In this document: positions 17,205 through 26,168 of the stretch, piece by piece
How the letters are laid out: each line of letters begins with the position of its first letter
Numbering within the stretch: the stretch's first letter is position 1
Assembly (NCBI RefSeq): GCF_014204795.1
Contig: NZ_JACHMB010000001.1
Span: forward strand, 11,746,501-11,810,500
Reading direction: 5' to 3'
Length of the DNA stretch: 64,000 nt
From: Nonomuraea jabiensis
GTDB lineage: Bacteria; Actinomycetota; Actinomycetes; Streptosporangiales; Streptosporangiaceae
Position numbers and translations under genes: made by a program
Notes under the pieces: generated by a model
The model's database searches: none
Told to the model about the DNA's origin: nothing
Seen by the model: the letters and a program-made list of their open reading frames with translations, nothing else

Positions 17205-17309
17205 CCAATGCCCGGCATTTATTGACAGAACGGACACGTATTTCGCCGCCGCGGTCGCCTCTCTGGTCCTGCACACGGGGACGACGTTCCCACCGGAAAG
17301 GAGATCGGA

Positions 17310-17729
17310 ATGGCAACCGGAGAATTCCAGGTGATGAAAGTACCGGCCGAGCAACTCGCCGGCGTTCTCCATGGCCAGGTTGTCGATCCCGGCGCGCAAC
17401 CCACGAACGTCGTGCACCGTAACGAGGGCTGGACCGTGGACGTGAGCTGGGAGGTCGCCGGCGAGCTCGTCGACTGGCTGGCGGGCCGCTGGAACTTGGA
17501 GATCATCGCCGACCTGCTGGGCGGCGGTGAGACCAGGCACCCCTCACCCCCTGTCGAGCTGACCTTCACGCCTGGCTCGGGCAGATACACCGCCTCGGTC
17601 CCGATGCGGGGTCAGCTCTCCCCCGGCACCTATGACCTGGTGGTCAACCTCACCACCACGACCGCCGCCGGCACCGCGGGGGCGCTCGGCGGGTTCGTGG
17701 TGATCAGCAAGATCGTGGTCAAGGAATGA
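17310..17729 (+). CDS. hypothetical beta-rich protein
   Basis: 139 residues, with AAAGGAG 7 nt before the ATG. It appears all-beta (alternating V/T strands, GRYTASVPMRGQLSPGTYDLVVNL), suggesting an immunoglobulin-like sandwich, and ends in a hydrophobic strand. Small actinomycete proteins of this type have no known function. No signal peptide. It is followed 49 bp later by another unknown gene in the same direction. Confidence 0.75.
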   Translation: MATGEFQVMKVPAEQLAGVLHGQVVDPGAQPTNVVHRNEGWTVDVSWEVAGELVDWLAGRWNLEIIADLLGGGETRHPSPPVELTFTPGSGRYTASVPMRGQLSPGTYDLVVNLTTTTAAGTAGALGGFVVISKIVVKE

Positions 17730-17778
17730 GGCCGCCGCCCCGGGCGGCCCGCCCGGGGCGGCCGTGGACGGAGCCGTC

Positions 17779-18093
17779 ATGTCGCTGGTGCTCAACCCCG
17801 TGTGGTGGGATCAAGGCCGGCCGGGTCCCGTGGCGATGGGCGCGCTGATCGCCACCGACCGCCTGCTGTCCTACGTGACGAACGAGGAGACGGTCTTCAC
17901 CCTGGCCCGCGCCGACATCCGGGCGAGCTGGCGGCCCCTGCGCGTCGACCTCACGGGCGCCGGGCGCCGCTTCCGGCTGCGCTTCCTGCCGCCGGGGGCC
18001 CTGATGCGGCCGACCGGCGTCCTGCAAGCCCGCCGTAAGTCACGCGCCCTACGCTCCTGGCTGGCGGCCACGGGGGAAAGACCGGCCGCCTGA
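17779..18093 (+). CDS. hypothetical protein
   Basis: 104 residues from ATG 17779 (GGAG at 17770-17773); an in-frame GTG at 17764 is the alternative. The first half is beta-like with the pattern LIATDRLLSYVTNEETVFTLARADI, vaguely like a PH/GRAM-type fold; the C-terminus is strongly basic (RRKSRALRSW). No recognised domain. Confidence 0.65.
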   Translation: MSLVLNPVWWDQGRPGPVAMGALIATDRLLSYVTNEETVFTLARADIRASWRPLRVDLTGAGRRFRLRFLPPGALMRPTGVLQARRKSRALRSWLAATGERPAA

Positions 18094-18152
18094 CGTATCT
18101 GACGCCGCTGGAGACGCTCTTATCTCCTCGAGGCGAACTAACGGGAGACCCC

Positions 18153-19403
18153 ATGTCCGACACTCCGATGACCGCGGACGACGTGCTGCGCATCGCCGCT
18201 TACAAGGACCGGAGCCCGGCACTCGAAGCGATGGTCATCGCCTACAGCTACCACCGCGTCGCCGGGGACCTCGCCCAGCACCTGGGCAAGGACGCGAACA
18301 ACTGGTACTGCTACGCCACCTGGACCTCCAAGGCCATCGGAGAGAGCCTCGACCTCAGCCCCGACTCTCCGTTCATCCTGGACTTCGGCCAGAAGATGCG
18401 GGTGCCCCACCGGTTCAGGAGGGTGTTCAGGGCGGTCCTGCTCACCCTGCTCGGGCCCAGCTACCAGCTGGGGCTCGCGCTCGCCAACCGGGCCATCTTC
18501 CTGGAGACCGCCAGCCTCGCGGTCAACCTGTGGAACGACTCGCCCGACCGGTTCCTCAAGGTCAGCCCGGAGTCGGATCTGACGCCGAACCCGCCGGCGT
18601 TCCTGACGGACCTGCTGGCCGAGGCCGACCCCCGCTACCTGAAGGACGCCGCGCAGCTCCTGGTCGAGGCCAGGCAGACCGCCGACCCCGAGGCCCGCGC
18701 CGAGCTGATGTTCGGCGCCTGCGTGGCGCTGTCCGCCTACGAGCAGGCGCGCGCCCAGAAGGCCCTCGAACTGGTGCTCTACCGGCCGGTCCGGTGGCTG
18801 ACGCGGGTGTCGTGGCGCTCGCTGCGCTCGCTGGTGACCCGGCGGCGCTTCCCCAGGTTCCGCCTGTACGCCGCGCGGCACGAGGACCAGCCGTGGCTGA
18901 CGCGCTGGCTGGAGGGGAAGTGGTCCTCCCTCTACACCCGCCACCTGTTCGCCGTGCGGACGCCGCTCAGCGACATCAAGGTGGGCCGGCCGCTCACCGC
19001 GCCGGAGGGCGTGGACATGGAGCGGGTCTGGGCGCCGATCCAGAACGAGAAGGTCCGCAAGCTGGCCGAGGAGTTCATCACGGCCGACCGGGAGGCGTCC
19101 ACGGCCGGCGTGGCCGACTGGGTGTCCTACCGCGACCGCATGCGCTTCATCGTCAGCTATTTCCGTGTCTACCAGCGCGTGAGCGCCCTCTACGACGTGC
19201 CCTTCGCCAAGGACGTCGCTGACGGCCTCGCCCTGGAGATGGAGCGCGGGCTGGTGCCGCAGGCCGTCAACATGATGCTCACCCGGGGCGGCCGCAAGGT
19301 CTACGAGTATCCGGCGGAGAGCGACCCGGACGCGTTCGAGATGGCGCACTTCGACTTCGAGCCGTTCCTGGAGGCGATCCAGCTCGACCCGTCGGCGACG
19401 TGA
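18153..19403 (+). CDS. hypothetical protein, helical, 416 aa
   Basis: Starts at an ATG preceded by GGGAG. The protein is mostly alpha-helical with one moderately hydrophobic segment around residues 88-125 (VFRAVLLTLLGPSYQLGLAL); the middle holds basic stretches and a Trp-rich part (RWLTRVSW). The C-terminus is acidic (HFDFEPFLEAIQ). It has some compositional resemblance to the MpaB-like protein at 20.9 kb but I cannot align the key motif. It ends one base before the convergent sigma-factor gene. Function unknown. Confidence 0.75.
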   Translation: MSDTPMTADDVLRIAAYKDRSPALEAMVIAYSYHRVAGDLAQHLGKDANNWYCYATWTSKAIGESLDLSPDSPFILDFGQKMRVPHRFRRVFRAVLLTLLGPSYQLGLALANRAIFLETASLAVNLWNDSPDRFLKVSPESDLTPNPPAFLTDLLAEADPRYLKDAAQLLVEARQTADPEARAELMFGACVALSAYEQARAQKALELVLYRPVRWLTRVSWRSLRSLVTRRRFPRFRLYAARHEDQPWLTRWLEGKWSSLYTRHLFAVRTPLSDIKVGRPLTAPEGVDMERVWAPIQNEKVRKLAEEFITADREASTAGVADWVSYRDRMRFIVSYFRVYQRVSALYDVPFAKDVADGLALEMERGLVPQAVNMMLTRGGRKVYEYPAESDPDAFEMAHFDFEPFLEAIQLDPSAT

Positions 19404-19404
19404 G

Positions 19405-19977
19405 TCAGTCGAGGAAGTCCCTGGTGATCTCGCGGGCCTGCAGGAGCCCGCGGAGCTTCGCGAACGTGCGGGCTCGGGTGGGCCCGATGCTCCCGACCGG
19501 CCTGCCCAGCCTGCGCGCCACGTCCACGTAGTGCGGCTCGGAGGTTTCCGTGAGCGCTCTGAACAGGACCCGCTGCGCTGCCGGCAGCTCCTCGACCAGC
19601 GCGTCGAGCGTGCCGGCCAGCCAGATCCTGGCCAGCTCCCTGTCCACGTCGTCCGTGCTGCCCAGCGTGTCGAGGTCGGGGGTGCAGATCTCCTTTGTCC
19701 GCTTGGTGAGCTTCAGGCACTCGCGGAAGGCGATGGTGGCCAGCCAGCCCGCCATGCGCTGGCCGTCCGCCACGCTCCTGAGGTTCTGCCAGGCCAGCAG
19801 CCAGGTCGTCTGGAGCACGTCCTGGGCGTCCTCGTGGCTGAGCCTGAACCGGCGGATGCGGGCCTTGAGCATGGGGCTGAACTCCTCGATCAGCCGCTCC
19901 CACGCCATGGCGTCGCCGTCCTGGGCCGCCGATACGAGGGTGGCGGTATCGGGTCGTTCGATGGTGTCCACGTACAT
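19405..19977 (-). CDS. RNA polymerase sigma factor, sigma-70 (ECF-like)
   Basis: 190 residues. Region 2: AWERLIEEFSPML... then AQDVLQTTWLLAW (core binding and -10 recognition). Region 4: LPAAQRVLFRAL... VDVARRLGRPVGSIGPTRARTFAKLR (-35 recognition helix-turn-helix with the GSIGPTRAR signature). This GPTRAR form is common in actinomycete ECF factors. No anti-sigma gene adjoins it. ATG 19977 is preceded by GGGAG. It is divergent from the Crp/Fnr gene, across a region with two dyads. Confidence 0.88.
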   Translation of the reverse strand: MYVDTIERPDTATLVSAAQDGDAMAWERLIEEFSPMLKARIRRFRLSHEDAQDVLQTTWLLAWQNLRSVADGQRMAGWLATIAFRECLKLTKRTKEICTPDLDTLGSTDDVDRELARIWLAGTLDALVEELPAAQRVLFRALTETSEPHYVDVARRLGRPVGSIGPTRARTFAKLRGLLQAREITRDFLD

Positions 19978-20071
19978 GTCGATCTCCCTGCCGGACCGGG
20001 CACTCGGGGGGTCGCCATCACCGCCCGGCATCCCAACGGTGCGCCGAGTGATCGTCGGGGGCTGTCTCGCG

Positions 20072-20084
20072 CGTGACAGTCACG
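20072..20084. promoter_or_regulatory. dyad CGTGAC-A-GTCACG
   Basis: A perfect 6+1+6 palindrome in the sigma/Crp divergent promoter region, two bases from the CRP-like site. Possible operator for either divergent gene. Confidence 0.45.
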
Positions 20085-20085
20085 A

Positions 20086-20101
20086 TGTGTTCCTCATCAC
20101 A
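20086..20101. promoter_or_regulatory. CRP-like site TGTGT-N6-TCACA
   Basis: Matches the classical CRP consensus TGTGA-N6-TCACA at nine of ten positions. It lies 59 bp before the Crp/Fnr start codon and about 110 bp before the sigma-factor start, so it could mediate autoregulation or control of the sigma gene. The protein's real specificity is unknown. Confidence 0.5.
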
Positions 20102-20159
20102 ATCGGGACATCCAGGACGGTCGGCTGTTCGTGCCCGCGATGCGGCCTAAAGTTCTTGC

Positions 20160-20861
20160 ATGAGCGGGTTCCCGAGCGATGTCCAGCCGGTGGCGTCCGT
20201 GCTGGCGGAGATCCCGCTGTTCCGCGTACTCGGAGAGAGCGGCATCGAGAACACGGCGCGGGCCGGGATCGCGAGGCGTTACCGGGCCGGGCAGATCATC
20301 ATCCACCAGGGGGATCCGGGAGAGTCCCTCTACGTGGTGCTGGACGGCCTGGTGAAGGTGGTGTTCACGACCGAGCACGGCGACGAGATCGTGCTCAACA
20401 TGCTGGGCCGCGGCGACACCTTCGGCGAGCTGGCGCTGCTGGACAACTCACCGCGCTCGGCCTCGATCGTGACGGTGCGCCCCGCCTGGGTGTTCGCGCT
20501 GCCCAGGGCACGGCTCCTGGAGCTGATGCGGGAGCATCCGGGGCTGGCCGACGAGTTCCTGCGCATGCTCGGCCACATGGTGCGCAGGCTCACCGACCAG
20601 GCCGCCGACCTGGCCTTCCTCGACCTGGGCGGGCGGCTGGCCAAGCTGCTGCTGCAACTGGCCGACAAGCACGGCCAGGACCACGGGGTGGTGGATCTGC
20701 CCGGGTTGACCCAGTCCGACCTCGCCGCGCTCATCGGCGCGTCGCGGCCGGCGGTCAACCGGGCGCTGCAGTCCCTCGTGGCGAGAAACCTCATCGCCGT
20801 CAAAGGCCGGGCGATCACGCTGCTGGACGTCGCCGCCCTGCGGAAACGGGGCGGCCTCTGA
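20160..20861 (+). CDS. Crp/Fnr family transcriptional regulator
   Basis: 233 residues. The cyclic-nucleotide-binding beta-roll comes first (IIHQGDPGESLYVVLDG; the phosphate-cassette-like GDTFGELALLDNSPRSASI holds the E-x(8-9)-R-S pattern of nucleotide binders). A long dimerisation helix and a winged helix follow (LTQSDLAALIGASRPAVNRALQSL). Retention of the RSA cassette suggests it may bind cAMP or cGMP. It is followed by an MpaB-like gene and then a cyclase-type gene on the same strand. Confidence 0.92.
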   Translation: MSGFPSDVQPVASVLAEIPLFRVLGESGIENTARAGIARRYRAGQIIIHQGDPGESLYVVLDGLVKVVFTTEHGDEIVLNMLGRGDTFGELALLDNSPRSASIVTVRPAWVFALPRARLLELMREHPGLADEFLRMLGHMVRRLTDQAADLAFLDLGGRLAKLLLQLADKHGQDHGVVDLPGLTQSDLAALIGASRPAVNRALQSLVARNLIAVKGRAITLLDVAALRKRGGL

Positions 20862-20884
20862 CCGAAATCTGGAGTACGGGGTAG

Positions 20885-22168
20885 ATGAACGTTCACGAAC
20901 GCTGGCCGGAGGAGAGATTCCGCCAGCTGCGACAGCAGGCCGACCCGGACATCGACAAGGTCGTGGCCGGATACCTGGACGACCAGCCCGCCGGAAGCGG
21001 GCCCCTGGAGCTGCTGAAGGCGGTGATCCAGGAGCTGGCGGCGGCCAAGCGGGAGGCCAGGGCGCCGTCCGGCGAACCGCCCGCCTCCGCGATCTTCGAG
21101 GCCATCGACTTCGCCGCGGACCTGCCCGAGTGGGGCGACGACCGCGAGCTGCTGGCCAAGGGGCAGGCCGTCTTCGCCGACTACGGGCTCTACCAGTCGG
21201 CCGCGCTCTTCTGCAAGTGCCTGCCCATGGCGTACGTGGAGGTGTCCAGCGCCAAGGTGCTGGCCGGCGTGTCCCGGCTGGCCACGCACAGCCTCACCCG
21301 CCGGGTGGCCGAGACCGGGCAGATGCTGGTCGACGTGATGGGCCTGAAGGCCACCAACAGCCTGGAGCCCGGCCGCCCCGGGCACACCACGGCGCTCGGC
21401 CTGCGGATCCTGCACTCCTTCGTCCGCGCCCTGGTCAACGAGCGTTTCGCTGATCACTGGGACACCGAGCGGTTCGGCCCTCCGGTCAACCAGGAGCTCC
21501 TGCTTGCCACCATCTTCGACTTCTCTGTGGTGACATGGGAGGCTCTGGAGAGTATGGGCGTGACGCTCTCCACGGAGCAGCGTGCGGCCCACCTCTACAC
21601 GTGGAGCGTGTTCGGCCATCTCATGGGCGTGGAGGCCTGCCGTGACCGGCCTCTCACGCTCGAGGACGTCGAGCCGGTCAGCGAGCGCCTGGGCCGCCTG
21701 TACGAGTCCAGCGACGAGGGCCGCCGGCTGATGGCCAGGCTGCTGGAGGAGATGGAGGAGTTCATGCACCTGGGGTGGCGCAAGCTGCCGCGCAGCCTGG
21801 TGCACTGGGTCTTCCGCGACGCCAGGTACGGCGCCGACCGGGTGCCCGAGCTGCTGGGCGTGCCCAAGCCCGCCTGGTGGTTCACCGCGCTGTTCGCGGC
21901 CGGCCGGGCGGCGAACCGGCACGCGGCGCTGGCCGGGCCGGTGGACGGCGTCGTCCGCTGGCTGGTGCGCAGGCTCGGGCGGCAGATCGTGGTCGCCCTG
22001 ATCGACCGCCACTCCGACGGGCAGGCGGCCTTCCGGATCCCCGAGGACCTGGCCGGCGCCTGGCGGATCAGGCAGTCGCGCCCCGCCGTGAAGACGCGCG
22101 AGCTGCGCCGCACGGTCCGCCAGAAGGTACGCGCGCCCGCGCGGCGGCTGAAGGAGCGGCCCACATGA
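20885..22168 (+). CDS. oxygenase MpaB family protein (DUF2236-like)
   Basis: 427 residues. The family signature RILHSFVRALV (about 180) supplies the Arg/His pair used by MpaB and latex-clearing-protein-like heme oxygenases. Other shared helices include FCKCLPMAYVEVSSAKVLAG and TWSVFGHLMGVE. Family members are heme- or metal-dependent oxygenases or membrane-associated catalysts of poorly known substrate. It begins 23 bp after the Crp gene and ends with an ATGA overlap with the cyclase gene, so the three are very likely one operon. Confidence 0.75.
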   Translation: MNVHERWPEERFRQLRQQADPDIDKVVAGYLDDQPAGSGPLELLKAVIQELAAAKREARAPSGEPPASAIFEAIDFAADLPEWGDDRELLAKGQAVFADYGLYQSAALFCKCLPMAYVEVSSAKVLAGVSRLATHSLTRRVAETGQMLVDVMGLKATNSLEPGRPGHTTALGLRILHSFVRALVNERFADHWDTERFGPPVNQELLLATIFDFSVVTWEALESMGVTLSTEQRAAHLYTWSVFGHLMGVEACRDRPLTLEDVEPVSERLGRLYESSDEGRRLMARLLEEMEEFMHLGWRKLPRSLVHWVFRDARYGADRVPELLGVPKPAWWFTALFAAGRAANRHAALAGPVDGVVRWLVRRLGRQIVVALIDRHSDGQAAFRIPEDLAGAWRIRQSRPAVKTRELRRTVRQKVRAPARRLKERPT

Positions 22169-25100
22169 CCGCTCCGCACCCGCCCGGCACGCTGACCACG
22201 GCGACCATCCTGTTCACCGACGTGGTCAGCTCCACCGCCATGCGCATCAGGCTGGGCGAGGAACGCGCCAACGTGGTCTTCCGCCGCCTCTACCAGCTGC
22301 TGCGCTCCGTGGTGACGGCCAGCGGCTCGACGTTCACCAAGAGCCTGGGCGACGGGCTGATGGCCGTCTTCGACTCGGCCACGGCGGGGCTCGACGCGGT
22401 CATCGCGGTGCAGCAGGCGGTGGCCGACGAGAACGAGCGCGCCCCCGACAAGATCTCCATCAGGGCCGCGCTCGCCGCCGGCGACGTGTGCTGGGGCCAC
22501 GACGACGTCAGCGGGCTGCCGACCGTCGAGGCGGCCCGGCTGGTCGCCATCGCGGAGGGCGGCCAGGTGCTCTGCACCGACCTGGTGCGGCGGCTGGCGC
22601 AGGGGCGCAGCCGGCACGAGTTCAAGGACCTGGGGCGGCTGCCGGGCAAGGGGCTGCGCGAGCCGCTGCACACGTACGAGCTGCACTGGCAGAGCGCCGA
22701 CCACCACCAGGTCGCCGGGCTGGCCCCCTGGCTGGAGGACGGGCACGTGCTGCCGTTCGTCGGCCGGGAGGAGCAGCTGCGGGTGCTGGACGGGGAGCTG
22801 GCGGCGGCCGAGTTCGGCAGCGGGCTGGTGATCCTGCAGGGCGACTCGGGCGTCGGCAAGACCCGGCTGGCCTCGGAGGTGGCCAGGCGGGCGCTCAAGC
22901 GGCAGTTCACGGTGCTGGCCGGGCGGTGCACGGATCCGGCGCGGCGGGCGTACGAGCCGATCGCCGGGGCGGTGGAGCGGCTGGCCCGCACCTCGCCCGC
23001 GCTGCTGCTGCGCGCCGGGGTCGACCAGCAGTGCGGCCAGCTCGTCCGCCTGGCGCCCTCGCTGGCCGCTCCCCCGCTGTCGCTGGAGGTGCCGCCGGCC
23101 ACCGAGCCCGTGTCCGAGCGCTACCACCTGATGGCGGCGGCCCGCACGCTGATCGAGCGCCTGACCACCGTACGGCCGGTGCTGCTGGTGATCGACGACC
23201 TGCAGTGGGCGACGCTGGAGTCGCTGCAGATGCTCAACGCCCTCATGTGGGACGCCGAGGCCCTGCCGCTGCTGGTCCTGGCCACCTCGCGGCCCCTGCT
23301 CGTCGACTCGACGGCCGAGTCGGCCCTGCCGGAGCTGCACAAGCTGACGGCCGACAGCCGCACGATCGAGGTGCCCTCCTTCGGGCTGGACGAGGTCTCC
23401 CACGCGCTGGCGGAGGTGCGCGGCGGCGGCGACTCCGAGCTGCTGCACCGGATCACCGGCGGCAACGCGTTCCTGGTCAGCGAGGTGGTCAGGGAGCTGG
23501 CCGCGGGCAAGGAGCTCGACGGCCTGACCGTGCCCGACTCGGTGACGAGGATGGTCATGGCCCGGGTCTCGCAGCTCCACCCGGACGCCAGGGACCTGGT
23601 CAACCTGCTGGCCGTCGGCGAGCGCATGGAGTCGGCCGAGCTGCGGGCGGGGCTGGGGCTCGACGAGGCCCGGTTCGTGGCCGCGGTGGAGGAGGCCATG
23701 GGCGCCGGCCTGGTGACCATGTCGGACGGCGGGTCCTGCCGGTTCTCCCACGAGCTGACCAGGACCGCCCTCTACGCCAAGCTGTCGGCGCCGCGGGCGG
23801 GGCTGCTGCACGGCAAGGTCGCCGACGCGCTGTGCCAGACGGACCCGCGCGCCATGGAGACCCGGCCGTACGTCGTGGCCACCCACCTGCTGGCCGCCGC
23901 CGGGCACGGCCGCGACCCGGCGCGGGTCAGCGCGGCGGCGGACGCGGCCGTGCACGCGGCGCAGTACGCGCTGGCCGGGCTGGCGCACCGCGAGGCGGTC
24001 ACCTGGTACCAGCGGGTGCTCGACCTGCTGGCGGACTTCCCCGGCGCCACGCTGGAGCGGCGCGCGGAGCTGCTGGTGGAGTGCGGCCGGGCCATGTGGC
24101 TGGCCGGCGACCCCGACGCCAGGCAGACCCTCGTGCGGGCGGCCGACCTGGCCAGGCAGTGCGAGCGCTCCGACCTGATCGTGATCGCGGCGCTGGGCGG
24201 CGACCGCGGCTTCTCCACCATCTCGGCGGCGCCCGACCAGCAGCGCATCGCCCTGCTGACCGAGGCGCGCAAGCTGGTCGACTCCACCGACCTGAGCACC
24301 CGGGCGCTGCTGGCGGCCCAGCTCGCCTCCGAGCTCATCTGGGCGCCCGACGGCGAGCGGCGCTTCGCGCTGAGCGACGAGGCCGTGGCGCTGGCCCGCA
24401 AGTCGGGCGATCCGCGCACGCTCGCCAGCGTGCTGGGGCAGCGCAGCCTGACGATCATCCCCGCCGACCCGCTGCACCAGCGCCACCGCGACGGCGACGA
24501 GATGTTGGAGGCGGCCCGCCGCACGGGGGACGACCTGGCGCTGTTCCACGCGTACGTGCAGCGCACTCCCCCGGTGCTCGACGGCGGCGACGTGACCAGG
24601 GCCGCGATGCTGCTCGGCGAGGCCGACGAGCTGGCGCACCGGCTGGCCCAGCCGCACCTCAACTGGCTGATCGGCTACTCCAGGGCCGGCCTGACGCTGA
24701 TGCAGGGCGACCTGGCGCAGGCCGAGTCGGAGGCGCAGGCGGCCCTGCGGCTCGGCTCGGAGATCGGCCGCCGCCTGGAGGCCGTGGCCATCTACTCGTC
24801 GCAGATCGCCGAGATCCGGCGGCTGCAGGGGCGGCTGTGGGAGCTGCGCGACCGGTACCGCCGGGCCGCCCAGGCGCCGCGTGTGGATCCGGTGCACGCG
24901 ATCCTGCGGTATCTGTGCGAGATGGCCGACGAGGAGGCCGCGCCGCTGCTCGATCGCATCCTCGCCGACGGCGGCGCCACGCCGCCGCGCAACATGGCCC
25001 ACCGGCCCGCCCTGGACAACCTCGCCGTGGCCGCCTCCCGCCTGGGGCGGGCGGAGCTGGCCGAGCAGCTGTACGGCGCGCTGGCCTCCGACGGGCAGAC

Positions 25101-25383
25101 GTTCGGCCACGGCGCGGTGGCCCACCACTGCGGACACCACTACCTGGCGCACCTGTCCGTCGCGGTGGGTTTGCCGCATCGGGCGGCCGAGCACTTCGAG
25201 GCCGCGGCCGAGATGCACGAGCGGCGGGGGGTGCCGCTCATGCTGGCGGAGTCGCTGCTCGACTGGGCCGACCTGCTGGACGGGGGCGAGGTGAGCGGCC
25301 CGAAGCCGGCCGACCTGCGCAAGTGGGCCGCCTCGCTGCTGCCCGGCCGCGGCGCCGTCCTGCTGGAGCGGCGCCTGCGCTGA
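22165..25383 (+). CDS. class III adenylate/guanylate cyclase domain-ATPase-TPR protein
   Basis: 1072 residues. Cyclase homology domain (about 12-175): first metal Asp in ILFTD (D19), Lys59, second metal Asp in GDG (D63). The transition-state Asn/Arg segment reads TVEAARL (E122, R125), so the usual Asn is Glu; such proteins may be weak or inactive cyclases. AAA-16-type ATPase next: Walker A GDSGVGKT (226-233), Walker B LLVIDDLQWA. The C-terminal 500 residues are TPR-like helical repeats with no LuxR HTH at the end. ATG overlaps the MpaB stop (ATGA) and follows AAGGAG. It probably senses ligand or partners and may make a cyclic nucleotide for the upstream Crp protein. Confidence 0.88.
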   Translation: MTAPHPPGTLTTATILFTDVVSSTAMRIRLGEERANVVFRRLYQLLRSVVTASGSTFTKSLGDGLMAVFDSATAGLDAVIAVQQAVADENERAPDKISIRAALAAGDVCWGHDDVSGLPTVEAARLVAIAEGGQVLCTDLVRRLAQGRSRHEFKDLGRLPGKGLREPLHTYELHWQSADHHQVAGLAPWLEDGHVLPFVGREEQLRVLDGELAAAEFGSGLVILQGDSGVGKTRLASEVARRALKRQFTVLAGRCTDPARRAYEPIAGAVERLARTSPALLLRAGVDQQCGQLVRLAPSLAAPPLSLEVPPATEPVSERYHLMAAARTLIERLTTVRPVLLVIDDLQWATLESLQMLNALMWDAEALPLLVLATSRPLLVDSTAESALPELHKLTADSRTIEVPSFGLDEVSHALAEVRGGGDSELLHRITGGNAFLVSEVVRELAAGKELDGLTVPDSVTRMVMARVSQLHPDARDLVNLLAVGERMESAELRAGLGLDEARFVAAVEEAMGAGLVTMSDGGSCRFSHELTRTALYAKLSAPRAGLLHGKVADALCQTDPRAMETRPYVVATHLLAAAGHGRDPARVSAAADAAVHAAQYALAGLAHREAVTWYQRVLDLLADFPGATLERRAELLVECGRAMWLAGDPDARQTLVRAADLARQCERSDLIVIAALGGDRGFSTISAAPDQQRIALLTEARKLVDSTDLSTRALLAAQLASELIWAPDGERRFALSDEAVALARKSGDPRTLASVLGQRSLTIIPADPLHQRHRDGDEMLEAARRTGDDLALFHAYVQRTPPVLDGGDVTRAAMLLGEADELAHRLAQPHLNWLIGYSRAGLTLMQGDLAQAESEAQAALRLGSEIGRRLEAVAIYSSQIAEIRRLQGRLWELRDRYRRAAQAPRVDPVHAILRYLCEMADEEAAPLLDRILADGGATPPRNMAHRPALDNLAVAASRLGRAELAEQLYGALASDGQTFGHGAVAHHCGHHYLAHLSVAVGLPHRAAEHFEAAAEMHERRGVPLMLAESLLDWADLLDGGEVSGPKPADLRKWAASLLPGRGAVLLERRLR

Positions 25384-25398
25384 CCGCGCCCGCCGGGA

Positions 25399-26142
25399 TC
25401 AGCGCAGGTAGGAGGCGCCGTTGAGGTCGAGCACGGCGCCGCTGGCCCATTCGGCGGCCGGGGAGGCCAGGTAGACGACGGCTGCCGCGATCTCCTCCGG
25501 CCGCGCCACCCGCCCGAACGGGCTCTGCGCCCGGATCGCGTCCCCTCCGGGCCCCGTCAGGTACTCGGTCGTCATGTCCGTCTCGACGAACCCGGGCGCC
25601 ACCGCCGCCACCGCGATCCCGCGCGGGGCGAGCGCGACGGCCAGCGACTGGCCCAGCGCGTTCAGCCCGGCCTTGCTCGCCCCGTAGGCGGGGCTGTCCG
25701 GCTCGCCGCGGAACGCGCCGCGCGAGGAGACGTTGATCACGCGGCCGCCGGCGGTCATGTGCTGGACGGCGCACCAGATGACGTTGGCCGTACCCACCAG
25801 GTTGATGTCGAGCGTGCGCCGCCAGGCGCTCTGCCACTCCTCGTACGACAGCTCCGCGAGGGGATGGTGGAAGTAGGTGGCGGCGTTGTTGACCAGCACC
25901 TCGATCCCGCCCAGCGCGCCAGCCGCCGCGTCCACCAGGTGGCGCACCGCCTCGGGGTCGGCCAGGTCGCCCCGCACGATCGTGTGCCCCTGGCCGGGCA
26001 GCTCCGCCAGCAGGTCCTGGGCCTCCTTCGCGGAGTCCCGGTGATGGATCGCGACCCGGTCGCCCTGCGCGGCGAAGGCCGCCGCGACCGCCCGTCCGAT
26101 ACCTCTCGACGCACCTGTGACAAGAACTCCACGCCCGCTCAT
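25399..26142 (-). CDS. short-chain dehydrogenase/reductase
   Basis: 247 residues of the classical SDR fold: TGASRGIG dinucleotide loop near residue 10, NNAA, catalytic Ser in NVSSRG, and the Y-x3-K pair in AYGASKAG. It resembles FabG-type 3-ketoacyl or sugar/alcohol dehydrogenases using NAD(P)H; substrate unknown. ATG 26142 opens directly into the Rossmann fold. It lies 26 bp downstream of the histidine-kinase gene on the same strand, though functional linkage is unclear. Confidence 0.9.
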   Translation of the reverse strand: MSGRGVLVTGASRGIGRAVAAAFAAQGDRVAIHHRDSAKEAQDLLAELPGQGHTIVRGDLADPEAVRHLVDAAAGALGGIEVLVNNAATYFHHPLAELSYEEWQSAWRRTLDINLVGTANVIWCAVQHMTAGGRVINVSSRGAFRGEPDSPAYGASKAGLNALGQSLAVALAPRGIAVAAVAPGFVETDMTTEYLTGPGGDAIRAQSPFGRVARPEEIAAAVVYLASPAAEWASGAVLDLNGASYLR

Positions 26143-26168
26143 GTGGCCGCACGCTAGCAGGTGGCCGC

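Noticed and set aside
21595..25218. 1200-codon frame opposite the MpaB and cyclase genes
   Set aside because: Shadow of real genes; composition is typical of antisense high-GC frames (H/Q/G/R/A-rich) and no family motif appears.
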